Shown here piece by piece: positions 16,302-25,238 of a stretch of DNA of 64,000 bases. The stretch is from the NCBI GenBank assembly GCA_964433755.1, contig CAYSSR010000003.1, forward strand, positions 496,001-560,000, given 5' to 3'. How positions within the stretch are numbered: the first letter of the stretch is position 1; each line of letters opens with the position of its first letter. Origin of the DNA: JAUVXJ01 sp964433755 (GTDB lineage Bacteria > Chloroflexota > Anaerolineae > UBA7937 > B3-Chlor). The notes under the pieces are model-generated. The model saw only the letters and a list, made by a program, of their open reading frames with translations, was not told the origin of the DNA and ran no database searches. The position numbers were made by a program, and so were the translations under genes.

Positions 16302-16346
16302 ACGCCAATGGGCTTCGTGCAGGTCATCATGGAGGACAACCACGGA
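16302..16346 (+). pseudogene. Possible fourth dnaE2 OB-fold scrap
   Basis: 45 bases align without gaps to 3385-3429, with 32 identical by hand count. In frame it reads MGFVQVIMEDNHG, against KGFVFITMEDEDG in the polymerase, and ends in a stop soon after. It is short enough for chance to be possible, but the strand and gene region are the same as in the three clearer remnants. Confidence 0.4.
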
Positions 16347-16371
16347 TCGTGACGTGCTGGCGCTCGCCAGG

Positions 16372-17790
16372 TCAACTCCGCTCGGAGACCCCAGGCGCAA
16401 CTCCTGGCTTGCGGAGTTGTTTCACCGCACGGTCATCTACGCTGAACTTCTGCAGATCGACCTCCCGGCGCAGATCATCGAACTCTTGTAGGCTAGCACA
16501 CTTGTCTATGACTGCATCAATGACGTCAAGGAGCATAAACAGCATCTGTCTCAAGCGGTCAGGTTGAGCTTCCTGCGCCTGGCCATGCACAAGCGTGTTC
16601 CTCAGCCTGTAAAGCCTCCCCATCCTTTCACTTATGCTCATTCTGGTTCGGATATCCTCGCCCCCACTCGCCCTTCCACGGCCACGTTGGCCCAGAAGAA
16701 AAGCTGCTCTCTCCTGCAAGGCCGCGCAAACACCACCTGTTCGAATGTCCTGCTGGTGGCCTAGGAGGGCTTCCACTGCGGTCATCCAACTGACGTATGC
16801 CTGCGCAGGCGTCGCGCTCTGGGCTCCAACAGCAAACCACTCGAGGCTGGTGACCAGGCGTGTGCCGAGCTCGCCACGCTCGTCCTCGGGAAGCTGAAGG
16901 ATTCGGGAAAGCACGGGGCGGTTGCCCGATGAGAGCCACTCCAGGAACTCCTCGCCTATGAGTGCCAGAGCGCCGTCGATCCATCTCTCCTCACCCCGCT
17001 CCATGTGGACCGCTTGTCGATCGGCATCCCCCGACGGAAACACCAAGACGGGGCCCTGTCTCCTCGTGGCAATGGCACTCACATCTAGGTTGGGCACATC
17101 TATTCCTCCACGCTCGGCAAGATAGAGCGCTACCGCGCTCAACGCTCCCTTCATCATCGTGAAGCACCGCTCAATGGCCCGCGGGGCAGACGCGCGCACA
17201 GAAGCCGTGAGCCATAGGCAGTCCTTGTCCTGGTCAGAAAGGACCCCTGGGTATGACTTGCCACTCGATGTCCACCTTGCGATGACCGCATCATGAGTCG
17301 TGAACTGTACATTCCCGATCTTGAATCCCGGGAACTCAGGTCCATCCCATGAGAGACCGTAAACCGGCGCAGCAACAGTCAACTCAGTCAGGTCGCCCAG
17401 GCGCTGTTCCAGCTGGTTCAAGAGCTTGGCGACTTGGCTTTCCAATCGCGCGCCATCCAGGACAGCGTTGGGGCCCAACTCGATCAAGAGGTCGCGAAGG
17501 GAATGCTGAATGTCGTCAGCTGAGAGACCTGCGCGCATCCTTGAATTCCTCAGAATCTCTGCCACACACCCGTTCAGAGCCTGCTGGCCCTTCCAAGTCA
17601 AAGCAACCACGTTCTCCTCTCGGGGAGCTGTCCTAGCGTCGGAAGAATCTGAGCAGGAGAATTCGGAGATACTCCAGATCGTGGCGATCTGGTCTCGCAT
17701 GGGTGACTGTGGATCCACGGTTCGAAGATCCTGAATAGCGACGCCGATGTACTCAGCAACCTTCTGAGTCGTCACTCCCTGCATTGCCAA
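16372..17790 (-). CDS. HEPN-domain protein (Apea-like), first of an adjacent pair
   Basis: A 472-residue protein whose C-terminal third looks like an Apea-type HEPN domain. A helix AYVSWMTAVEALLG is followed by the motif RNTLVHG at about residues 397-403, giving the R-x4-H signature of HEPN ribonucleases, and then a long helix LRQMLFMLLDVIDAVI. The N-terminal part is unassigned and contains a beta-rich segment (VYGLSWDGPEFPGFKIG). HEPN proteins with R-x4-H often cleave RNA in defence or toxin systems, and some Apea-like members have no known activity. The reading frame opens with TTG, and ATG 17784 is an alternative. It lies 83 bases behind the second HEPN gene, same strand, with no clear promoter between, so co-transcription is likely. 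Function inferred. Confidence 0.75.
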   Translation of the reverse strand: MAMQGVTTQKVAEYIGVAIQDLRTVDPQSPMRDQIATIWSISEFSCSDSSDARTAPREENVVALTWKGQQALNGCVAEILRNSRMRAGLSADDIQHSLRDLLIELGPNAVLDGARLESQVAKLLNQLEQRLGDLTELTVAAPVYGLSWDGPEFPGFKIGNVQFTTHDAVIARWTSSGKSYPGVLSDQDKDCLWLTASVRASAPRAIERCFTMMKGALSAVALYLAERGGIDVPNLDVSAIATRRQGPVLVFPSGDADRQAVHMERGEERWIDGALALIGEEFLEWLSSGNRPVLSRILQLPEDERGELGTRLVTSLEWFAVGAQSATPAQAYVSWMTAVEALLGHQQDIRTGGVCAALQERAAFLLGQRGRGRASGGEDIRTRMSISERMGRLYRLRNTLVHGQAQEAQPDRLRQMLFMLLDVIDAVIDKCASLQEFDDLRREVDLQKFSVDDRAVKQLRKPGVAPGVSERS

Positions 17791-17873
17791 CTCTATCCAT
17801 CGTCGTCTGTCTCAACTAGAGAAGCTCACGCGACTGCTAGCAGGTTCACGAGTGCCTTCCAGACAACGCAGCT

Positions 17874-19289
17874 TCACCACCGCGAGCGAAAGTGGATTAC
17901 GTCCGAGTACCTTTGGTACTCACCCGGATAGTGTAGAATGTTGAGGAGGATCCTGTCCAGGAGTTCTATGAGGATTGAGTAGTGCCGGAACAACTCGGCG
18001 GGGTTCTTTCCCGGCACACCTTCGTGCACGACCTTGTGGCGCACCTCAATGAACTGGAGATCGCTCTTGTTGTTGTAGTCCACCCCGAGCTCCCCCAGCA
18101 TCCCCCTCAGCACGCGCCGATACGAGCGACGGTTGATTTCGCCTACCTTGACGCGTGCATCGTCCACCTGGGCCTTGCTTAGCAGCGGGAACACGCCCAA
18201 TAGAGCTTCGCTCAGCAAACCCTCCAATACACCTCTCTTCTCTGTGAACTCTTCCTCAGGCACGATGTATCTTAGGTCTCCCTGCCGGCCCTTCTCCGCG
18301 AAGTTCGACACCAGCGTCTCCATCGCCGTGCAGGCGAGCAAGAACTTGGTGTACATCTCAGCTTCGGACTTGGATGCCAGATAGTATCCTATTGCCACGG
18401 GCAGGTTGAACCTATCGCGCGCCTCAAGATATGGCTCGTAGCTATGAGCGATGAATTCCTTCAGTTCCCTGGGGGTACTCCCGCCAATCAGAGCCCCAGC
18501 GAACCGCCAGGGCGGTGCCACGTTTCCAGGCATCTCCATGGAGATAAGCTTCCCGTCCTCATCCCAACGCTTTCTGTAGATCCAAGAGACTCCGTTGCCG
18601 TTGGCGAGAGAGATCAGGGCACAGACAACATGCATCATTTCGTCGTAGTATCCCAGGTCAACCACATCACTGTGCACGTCGAGACTCGCCTCAGCGGTCA
18701 CTGCCACGCCGCGGGTCGACTTCGCTTGCTGGAGAATCTCCACGTAGCGCTCCACCTGTCTCACAACGATTTCAGTTGAGGCAACCTGGAAGCGAAGACC
18801 GTGGACCCACATTCCAGTACCCAACTGCGACCCTTCATCGCCCCAGAATTCCAGGTTCGTGAGCCCGTAGGTCACCTGGGCAGGTGTGCGGCGGGCGTCT
18901 GTGCGCGCCGACACGTGAATCTCGTCGCAACTCAGAATCACCTTCACGTTCCCTGGCTCATCCTCTCCCTCGCTTTCCCGCCAATGTATTACCGCCGCAC
19001 CTTTGATTCGGATATCTGAGTCCCCCGCTGTGTGCCCTTCCAGTAGCCCGGCGCCGAGCGTTCGAGGGAACTTGTCGATGAGTTGACGTATCGCTCCAGC
19101 TAGCAGGTGACACTCCACCATCACCCTACCATCGTCTAGCTTTGCGCAGTCGAACGCGCACTCCACGGCGAGCCCATCCGGCAACGCCAGTTGGCCCACC
19201 CCCCGGAATTCCTCGATCACGCGGCCCTCAAAGCTCCTCAGCAACTCGAATTCCGCCGAGCGCGCATACCGCATTCTGTCCGAGTCCAT
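17874..19289 (-). CDS. HEPN-domain protein (Apea-like), second of an adjacent pair
   Basis: A 471-residue protein with the same overall plan as its neighbour: a unique N-terminal half, then helices including FLLACTAMETLVSNFAEKG and the HEPN motif VRHKVVHEG (R417-x4-H422), then LIELLDRILLNILHY. The N-terminal half has alternating strands and an acidic/basic pattern but no named fold. The frame extends to a TTG at 19343. The promoter at 19346-19374 would start transcription near 19339, downstream of that TTG, so ATG 19289 is chosen. This makes the two HEPN proteins almost equal in length. Possible roles are an RNase or the two halves of a defence or toxin pair. No helicase, nuclease or kinase partner is adjacent. 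Confidence 0.75.
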   Translation of the reverse strand: MDSDRMRYARSAEFELLRSFEGRVIEEFRGVGQLALPDGLAVECAFDCAKLDDGRVMVECHLLAGAIRQLIDKFPRTLGAGLLEGHTAGDSDIRIKGAAVIHWRESEGEDEPGNVKVILSCDEIHVSARTDARRTPAQVTYGLTNLEFWGDEGSQLGTGMWVHGLRFQVASTEIVVRQVERYVEILQQAKSTRGVAVTAEASLDVHSDVVDLGYYDEMMHVVCALISLANGNGVSWIYRKRWDEDGKLISMEMPGNVAPPWRFAGALIGGSTPRELKEFIAHSYEPYLEARDRFNLPVAIGYYLASKSEAEMYTKFLLACTAMETLVSNFAEKGRQGDLRYIVPEEEFTEKRGVLEGLLSEALLGVFPLLSKAQVDDARVKVGEINRRSYRRVLRGMLGELGVDYNNKSDLQFIEVRHKVVHEGVPGKNPAELFRHYSILIELLDRILLNILHYPGEYQRYSDVIHFRSRW

Positions 19290-19345
19290 GCTCCCTGAAC
19301 CTGCTTTTCGATGCGCCTCTATGGATAGCGCTGTATTCAACAATC

Positions 19346-19374
19346 ATCATACCGGATTTCGACCCGTTAGTCAA
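19346..19374 (-). promoter_or_regulatory. Promoter of the HEPN gene pair
   Basis: On the minus strand: TTGACT, 17 bases, TATGAT. A near-consensus promoter that fixes the start of the downstream gene at ATG 19289. Confidence 0.75.
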
Positions 19375-19658
19375 GCGTGATTGAACCACCCAGGCCAAGG
19401 TGTGTCGCTAAGGGACACAATTGTACTGGCACCAGGCGTACTGCCTATTGTAGGGGGCTTGGCGGGAGAAGAAAGCAGACCAGATCACCCCAAAGCCCTT
19501 CGATCTGCCAAAGGCGCCGCGCCATGATTCGCAGAGTGAAGAACGAAGAGGCCACGGTTCACGGCCCCGCACAGCTCCAACTGAGCGTGTGTCGGCTGAA
19601 CCTTGGCCCCTGGTATGTCGCGGCTCCAAGTGCGCCGCCGATCTGAGGGAGAGAGGGT
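19375..19658. other. Unassigned spacer
   Basis: Between the HEPN promoter and the end of the beta-propeller lipoprotein gene. Contains a small inverted repeat TGTGTCGCTAAGGGACACA-like element near 19400. No gene or clear terminator is recognised. Confidence 0.35.
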
Positions 19659-20789
19659 CTATGTCCCCCAGCAAAGTACTCTCTCGTTGCCTCCTGTGTA
19701 GTAGATGCTCAACTGCTCGGTGACGTCCCCCAGGATCTTCCTCTGGTTAGTCCCGTCGGCGTCCATCACGTAGAACTCCCACCTCCCACTACGGTCCGAC
19801 AGGAAGGCGATGTGCTGCCCATCGGGACTCCACGCCGGCGAGACGTTATTCGGACGCCGCTCCAGCAAGGGTGAGCTGCTGGTCAAGGCCCAGCGGCCGA
19901 CTCCGTTGGGGCCGGTGGCGTAGATCTCCCAGTGGTCGTGCTGCCAGTGCTGGAAGGCGATCCGGCTCCCATCCGGAGACATGACGGGGAAATGGTCGTT
20001 CACGTTGTCGGTGAAAGGCTCGTTGGTGGCCCCGTCCGCCTCGCTGATCCCCAGTCCTTGCTCGCCGTCGTACACTAGATACTTGCCGTCGGCGGTCCAG
20101 GTGGGGGAGAAGGAAAGGTCGTCACAATATGGCTGGCGGAAGTACCCGTCCGCCACGTCTATCACACCCAGGTGCCACTCCGTCTGCTGGTAGCCCCGCT
20201 CGATGTAGTACCAGCCGAAACCCTGGATCCAGATCCTCCACGCTGGGTGCCGGCCCTGTGTGGTGAAGAAGAAGGCGATCTGGCTCCCATCGGGGGACCA
20301 CACGGGGCTTCGAGCCACGTTGGAGCTGAACAGAAGGCGCTCGTTGGTGCCGTCGGCATTGATGACATAGATCCCCCAAGGCTCGGTCCAGCGAGCGAAG
20401 ACCACCTGTGTGCCGTCCGGAGACCACGACGGGTCCATGCCCTGGGTCAGACGTCTCAGCCCGGTTCCGTCAGCGTTGACCACATAGATGTCGCCGCCGC
20501 TCCCCACCTGGAACACGAACCTCCCCTGCAAGCCGGGTGTCGGCGTGGGCTCGGGCGGTAGCGTCCGTGACGTGGGGGTAGCCAGAGGCTCTTCCGCCGG
20601 TGTGCCCGTGGGTTCTGGCACCTCGGTGGCGGTTGGCCTCTCCGTGGGCTCCGCCGTGGGTGAGGGGGTGGAGGGCGCCAGCGTTATGGTGGTCGCCGTA
20701 GGGCTCTGTGGACCGCCAGCACCACACCCCACACAGAGTACGAGGACCGCCGCCAGGCACAGTGATCCGAGTATCGTTGTCTTGTCCAC
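19659..20789 (-). CDS. TolB-like PD40 beta-propeller lipoprotein
   Basis: A 376-residue exported lipoprotein. The signal sequence ends in LVLCVGCG and is followed by a Thr/Pro-rich linker (about 28-85). A propeller of PD40 blades follows: SWSPDGTQVVFARW, VWSPDGSQIAFFF, TWTADGKYLVYDG, VMSPDGSRIAFQHW and AWSPDGQHIAFLSD. Such propellers act as protein- or ligand-binding platforms outside the cytoplasmic membrane. It starts at GTG with AGGAG seven bases before and begins 56 bases after the adaptor gene of the second export cassette, so it is probably the last gene of that operon. It has no counterpart in the first cassette. The last residues (YYTGGNERVLCWGT) do not fit a blade and may be altered. 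Confidence 0.85.
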   Translation of the reverse strand: MDKTTILGSLCLAAVLVLCVGCGAGGPQSPTATTITLAPSTPSPTAEPTERPTATEVPEPTGTPAEEPLATPTSRTLPPEPTPTPGLQGRFVFQVGSGGDIYVVNADGTGLRRLTQGMDPSWSPDGTQVVFARWTEPWGIYVINADGTNERLLFSSNVARSPVWSPDGSQIAFFFTTQGRHPAWRIWIQGFGWYYIERGYQQTEWHLGVIDVADGYFRQPYCDDLSFSPTWTADGKYLVYDGEQGLGISEADGATNEPFTDNVNDHFPVMSPDGSRIAFQHWQHDHWEIYATGPNGVGRWALTSSSPLLERRPNNVSPAWSPDGQHIAFLSDRSGRWEFYVMDADGTNQRKILGDVTEQLSIYYTGGNERVLCWGT

Positions 20790-20845
20790 TGTTGTCTCCT
20801 CTCCATGCAGGCTGGTCCATCCGTGAGGACCGTGCCTGCGGCGTC

Positions 20846-21997
20846 CTATTCCGTCGAGATCTGCACTTCCACACTCATGCCCAGACGCAGCCCCTCGGGC
20901 TGTTCGTCCAGGTCCACCACGACGGTGTACACCACGTCGCCCCCCACCGTGGAGGCCAGCGGCGAGATGTGGGACACCCTACCCGATACATCGACCCCCA
21001 GCGCCTCCACGAAGACCGTAGCCTCCTGGCCCACCCGCACCCTGGCTACGTCTCGCTCGCTGAGGTCGGTGGTCTCCACCCGCAGGTGACCCATGTCCGC
21101 CAGCGTGAGCACCACCTCCCCGGGCATCACCACCTGACCCGCGGTGACCTGCAAGTCAGCTATGGTCCCCGACAAAGGCGCGGTCAGTTTGGCCTGATCC
21201 AAGGAGGCACGGGCGGCCTCCAGCGCCGCCTCGGCCTGGGCCACGGCGGCCTGGGCAGCCGCCCTTTGCTCGACGGTGGCTCCCGCCTCCAGCATGTCCA
21301 CCTGAGCCTTGGCGCTTTCCACCCCAGCCCAGGCCACCTCCAGGTCCTCCGGCAGGGCGCCCCGGGTGACCAGTTCATAGTTCGCCAGGGCGCTCTCGTA
21401 GTCCAGAGTGGCCTGCTGGAGGGCCAGGGTCTGAGGCATCTCCGTCACCTCTTCCATCCACACGATCTCGTCGTAGGCGGCTTGAGCCTGTACCAGGGCC
21501 GCCTCCGCCTTCCTCAGGGCGGCCAGGGCCATCCTCAGTTCCTCCTCGCTGGGACCGGCCTCCAGCTTGTGGTACTGCGCGAGGGCACCGGCATAGGCAG
21601 CCTGAGCTGCAGCCAGCTCCTCGGGCCGGGCGCCAGCCTCCAGTTCCGCCAGTTGAGCCCTCACCGCCTCCAGAGCCGCTTCCGCCTGAGCTACCCCAGC
21701 CTCGAGGCTCGAGGATTCCAGCGCCACCAGCGTATCGCCCTGCTGTACCTCGTCCCCGAGTTCCACCTCCACCGTCTCCACCTGTCCGGCCATGGCGAAG
21801 CCCATCTGCGCCTCCTGAGCCGCCACCACCTCCCCTGAGGCGGTCACCGTCGCTCCGGCGGAGCGAGAGGGCAACTCCGAAGCTGGCGCCGTGACCATGG
21901 GCGTGGGCTCAGGCTCGGCCGTCTGCCCGCAGCCGGCCGTCAGACCCGTGAGCAGGGCCAGCAATGGCAAAGCTATTCCCCACCACTTACGAAGCAT
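20846..21997 (-). CDS. Lipoprotein periplasmic adaptor (HlyD/MacA-like), cassette 2
   Basis: A 383-residue adaptor nearly colinear with that of cassette 1. It has a lipoprotein signal ending LLTGLTAGC, lipoyl half (GEVVAAQEAQMGF), Ala/Glu-rich coiled-coil hairpin with the same AAYDEIVWMEEV and LDYESALANYELVTRGA segments, second lipoyl half (LTAPLSGTIADLQVTAGQ) and C-terminal barrel. The start codon lies 25 bases inside the ATPase gene, so translation is probably coupled. Followed by the beta-propeller lipoprotein, which may form part of the assembled exporter. Confidence 0.92.
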   Translation of the reverse strand: MLRKWWGIALPLLALLTGLTAGCGQTAEPEPTPMVTAPASELPSRSAGATVTASGEVVAAQEAQMGFAMAGQVETVEVELGDEVQQGDTLVALESSSLEAGVAQAEAALEAVRAQLAELEAGARPEELAAAQAAYAGALAQYHKLEAGPSEEELRMALAALRKAEAALVQAQAAYDEIVWMEEVTEMPQTLALQQATLDYESALANYELVTRGALPEDLEVAWAGVESAKAQVDMLEAGATVEQRAAAQAAVAQAEAALEAARASLDQAKLTAPLSGTIADLQVTAGQVVMPGEVVLTLADMGHLRVETTDLSERDVARVRVGQEATVFVEALGVDVSGRVSHISPLASTVGGDVVYTVVVDLDEQPEGLRLGMSVEVQISTE

Positions 21998-22692
21998 CTC
22001 GTGTCTCCTTCATACCGCTTGTCGTCCGAAACCTTCCCATCGCGGAGCTCGACCACCCTCCGGGCGAAGGGAACCACCCGCGGGTCGTGAGTGGCGCACA
22101 CAAAGGTAGTGCCCGTCTCCTCGTTCAACCGCAGCATGATCTCCATCACTTGGCGACCGTTCTCCGTGTCCAGGTTAGCCGTAGGCTCATCTGCCAGGAT
22201 CAGCACCGGCTTCGTGGACAGCGCCCGGGCCACCGCCACACGCTGCTGCTCGCCGCCGCTCATCTGGTCTGGCCGGTGCCTGGCCCGCTCCGTCAGCCCC
22301 ACCGCCTCCAGCAGTTCCTCGACGCGAGCCCGTCGCTTCCCGCCGTTCACTCCGCTCAACAGTAGCGGCAGCTCGATGTTCTCGTAGGCGCTGAGCCCAG
22401 GGATCAACGCGAAGAACTGGAACACGAAGCCGATGGTGCCTCTGCGCAGGTCGGCCCTCTTGTTGGCGCTGAGCTGTGTGATGTCTTCCCCTTTGAGCAG
22501 CACGCGACCACTCGTGGGCCGGTCCAGGCAGCCCATCAACTGGAGCAAAGTGGTCTTTCCCGACCCCGAAGGTCCCACGATGGCTGTGAACTCGCCACCT
22601 CCAATGGCCAGGTTGACGCCACGCAGAGCGCGGGTCTCCACCTCTCCGATCTTGTACACTCTGGTTGCTTCCTGCAACTCGATGACTTCCAT
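21973..22692 (-). CDS. MacB/LolD-type ABC transporter ATPase, cassette 2
   Basis: A 239-residue ATPase with Walker A GPSGSGKTT, Q-loop region FVFQFFALIPGLSAYENI, signature MSGGEQQRV, Walker B LILADEPTANLD and the THD switch. The protein differs from its paralogue mainly in the first 60 residues and in a slightly longer tail (YEGDTRCFVSGGE) that results from the overlap with the adaptor gene. It energises the permeases at 22743-23966 and 24006-25238. Confidence 0.96.
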   Translation of the reverse strand: MEVIELQEATRVYKIGEVETRALRGVNLAIGGGEFTAIVGPSGSGKTTLLQLMGCLDRPTSGRVLLKGEDITQLSANKRADLRRGTIGFVFQFFALIPGLSAYENIELPLLLSGVNGGKRRARVEELLEAVGLTERARHRPDQMSGGEQQRVAVARALSTKPVLILADEPTANLDTENGRQVMEIMLRLNEETGTTFVCATHDPRVVPFARRVVELRDGKVSDDKRYEGDTRCFVSGGE

Positions 22693-22742
22693 TTCTTTCC
22701 TCCCAGCGTCTGATAGTGGAAAAGGTGTTCCCCAGTCCGTTG

Positions 22743-23966
22743 CTACTGACCACGCAAAGCGTCGATAGGCTCCAACCGGGCTGCAAACCAGGCCGGATAG
22801 AGCGACGCCACAAGAATGATGACCATGGCTCCCACCGACAAGCCCAGCATGCCCTCCAGGTCGAACTCGCCGTAGATCACTTCACCGTAGGCGACCTCAG
22901 CGCTGGCGACGGTGGCCATTTCGCCGATGTGCAAACCCACCGTAGCCAGATAGAGCACGCCAAGGGATCCCACAAGGACACCCAGAAGGACGCCCACGAG
23001 GCCCAGCGTGCCCGCCTCCAACAAGAACATGCCCAGGATCTGCCGGCCCTTCATGCCCAGCGCGGCCAGGATGCCCATCTCCCGCACACGCTCGAAGACG
23101 GACATCAACAGTGTGTTCGCGATAACCACGGCCACCACAGCCAGCACGATCAGGTACATCAGATAGGTGATGCCCATCGAGGTTTCGACAGCCTGGAGGA
23201 TAACCTGGTTCATGTCTCGCCAGGTTAGCACGGTGAATCCGGGCGTGCGCAGCGCCGCCGCGATGGCATCGGCGTGCTCCCGGTCCTCGAGTAGGGCGAC
23301 GATGGCGCTGGCCCGCCCTTCGGTCCGGGTGAAGGCCTGTGCTTTGGAGAGCGGCAGGAATACCATGATATCGTCGTAGCTCGGCACTCCCGTGGCGTAG
23401 AGTCCGCGCACGGTGAAGGTGGCCTCGTCCGCCTGCTGGTTCGAGGTGTTTACCAGCAAGCTGACCTGGTCGCCCACCGTTAACCCGAGACTCTCCGCCA
23501 GTCGCTGGCCCATTAGGACCCCGCTACGGTCGTCCGGCTGGAGGAACTCTCCCACCACCACGCCATCCCGGACGCTCTCGTGCAGATCCGAAAGTGGGTC
23601 TATGCCCACCACCCTCACGCCCAGCGAATCCTCGCGCGTGCTGACGATGCCGCTGGCCCACAAGACCGGAGACGCAGCGGCTACGCCATCCACGGCTTGA
23701 ACCTGTGCGGCCAACTCCTCCGCGTTGTCCAGGAGGTCTTCCCAGGCCAGAGTGACCTTGTCCTCGTCGTAAGACTCCTCACGCAGTTGCAGATGGCCTG
23801 TTTGCAGTCGGATGTTGTTCGCTATCGAACCCTCTATCGCGCCTGCGTAGAGGCCGGTCAGCGTCACGAGCATCGCCACTCCCAGGGCCACAGCTACCAG
23901 CGTCAACAGTGACCGGCGCCGGTTGCGCGCCAGATCGCGGTACGCAATCTTCCACAGTTGTCTCAT
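22743..23966 (-). CDS. FtsX-like (MacB-type) permease A, cassette 2
   Basis: A 407-residue permease of the same length as its counterpart in cassette 1. N-terminal helix LLTLVAVALGVAMLVTLTGL, extracytoplasmic core with SPVLWASGIVSTRED, and C-terminal helices around MSVFERVREMGILAALGMKG. Ends YPAWFAARLEPIDALRGQ. The conserved order with the other cassette supports duplication of a whole operon rather than of single genes. Confidence 0.94.
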   Translation of the reverse strand: MRQLWKIAYRDLARNRRRSLLTLVAVALGVAMLVTLTGLYAGAIEGSIANNIRLQTGHLQLREESYDEDKVTLAWEDLLDNAEELAAQVQAVDGVAAASPVLWASGIVSTREDSLGVRVVGIDPLSDLHESVRDGVVVGEFLQPDDRSGVLMGQRLAESLGLTVGDQVSLLVNTSNQQADEATFTVRGLYATGVPSYDDIMVFLPLSKAQAFTRTEGRASAIVALLEDREHADAIAAALRTPGFTVLTWRDMNQVILQAVETSMGITYLMYLIVLAVVAVVIANTLLMSVFERVREMGILAALGMKGRQILGMFLLEAGTLGLVGVLLGVLVGSLGVLYLATVGLHIGEMATVASAEVAYGEVIYGEFDLEGMLGLSVGAMVIILVASLYPAWFAARLEPIDALRGQ

Positions 23967-24005
23967 CGCTTGCCTCCCAACTCCTCAAGCGTGTCTCTCG
24001 ATGCC

Positions 24006-25238
24006 CTAGACATAGTGCAGCGCCTCAGCCGGCTCTCTCCGCGAGGCCTGCCAGGCGGGATAGAGAGCAGCCAGGGCCGCAATGATCACCACCGTCAGGC
24101 CTCGGTTCACCAGCAGGCCGATGCCTACGTCGAAATAGATGCGATCGCCCATCAACGCGGTCAACTCGCTGTATTCCTGGGCAGCCCAGGGCATTCCCAC
24201 CTGGCCCAGGTAGAGATTGATCAGACCGCCCACCACGCAGCCTGCTACCGCTCCCAGCAGCCCGATGAACGTGCCCTCGAGCAGAAACAAGACCAGGGTC
24301 TCCCAGCGCTTCATCCCCATCGCTGCCAGAATGCCGATCTCCCGCGTGCGCTCGAACACGGCCATCAGCAGCAGGTTGAGGATGCCCACGCCAGCGATCA
24401 AGAGGATCACCAGCCCGAAGAGGCTCATGATCTCTTTCTCCATCTCCATGGTTTGCTTGGTCGAGGGATCCGTGACGTACCAGGGATCGACCTCGTAGCC
24501 GGGGAGCGCAGACTGAAGCGCACCTACCAAGGCCTCCTCCTGGCCCATGCGCTGGAGTGCGATGTCCACCTCGGTAGCCTGGCCGAGCAGATCGAAAAGC
24601 GCTTGTGCCTCGGCCAGCGAAACGTAGACCATACCCTTCTCCACCTCGGGGATCCCGAGGTCGTAGATCCCCACCACGGTCATAGTCCGACGACGCATCT
24701 GCTCGTGCGTAGCGCGTCCTACCAGCGTGACCCGGTCGCCCACCTGCACATCGAGCTGGTGTGCCAGTGCCTGGCCGATGAGCAGTTGGTCCTCATCCTG
24801 CGCAGCCAGATACCGGCCGCCAACGATGTTGTCAGCCAGCAATCCCACCCGGGCCTCCTGTTCGGGCTCGATGCCGATGATGGACACGGGGAATGTACCC
24901 TCGTGACTGCTGACCATGCCCCCGGTGTTGATCCGGCGTGAGGCCCCGACCACCTGCGGCTGAGCCAGCGCCGCGTGCACGACCGCCTCCGCGTCGGCCA
25001 GAGGCAGGAGTGGCATCCGATTGGCCTTCTCCCTGTAGCCCGGCGCATGGACCTGTACATTCCCGCCATGGAGTTTCACCAGGTTGCCGTACATGGCCTG
25101 CTCCGCCCCACCCATCATTCCGTCGAAGATCAGCAGGAAGACCAGGCCCAGGCTGATGGCGACCACAGCGATGATCGTGCGACGCCAGTTGCGCCACACG
25201 TTGCGCCACGACATTCTCAACAGCTTTTCCATGCTCAC
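24006..25238 (-). CDS. FtsX-like (MacB-type) permease B, cassette 2
   Basis: A 410-residue permease. N-terminal helix IIAVVAISLGLVFLLIFDGM, MacB-type core, and C-terminal helices around LMAVFERTREIGILAAMGMK, ending YPAWQASRREPAEALHYV. The GTG start at 25238 overlaps the stop of the preceding 85-residue gene by four bases (GTGA), and an ATG two codons later is possible. Predicted partner of the permease at 22743-23966. Confidence 0.94.
   Translation of the reverse strand: MSMEKLLRMSWRNVWRNWRRTIIAVVAISLGLVFLLIFDGMMGGAEQAMYGNLVKLHGGNVQVHAPGYREKANRMPLLPLADAEAVVHAALAQPQVVGASRRINTGGMVSSHEGTFPVSIIGIEPEQEARVGLLADNIVGGRYLAAQDEDQLLIGQALAHQLDVQVGDRVTLVGRATHEQMRRRTMTVVGIYDLGIPEVEKGMVYVSLAEAQALFDLLGQATEVDIALQRMGQEEALVGALQSALPGYEVDPWYVTDPSTKQTMEMEKEIMSLFGLVILLIAGVGILNLLLMAVFERTREIGILAAMGMKRWETLVLFLLEGTFIGLLGAVAGCVVGGLINLYLGQVGMPWAAQEYSELTALMGDRIYFDVGIGLLVNRGLTVVIIAALAALYPAWQASRREPAEALHYV

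Larger units (their letters stand above)
16084..16371. other. Spacer with a possible dnaE2 scrap
   Basis: Holds the nitroreductase promoter and, on the + strand, a short stretch resembling the dnaE2 OB-fold codons (16302-16346, listed separately). No gene is supported. Confidence 0.4.

Noticed and set aside
16119..16400. Minus-strand ORF between the HEPN gene and the nitroreductase
   Set aside because: Low-complexity, overlaps the nitroreductase promoter and has no ribosome binding site.
17874..19343. TTG start at 19343 for the second HEPN gene
   Set aside because: The consensus promoter at 19346-19374 would start transcription downstream of that codon. ATG 19289 is the first usable start.
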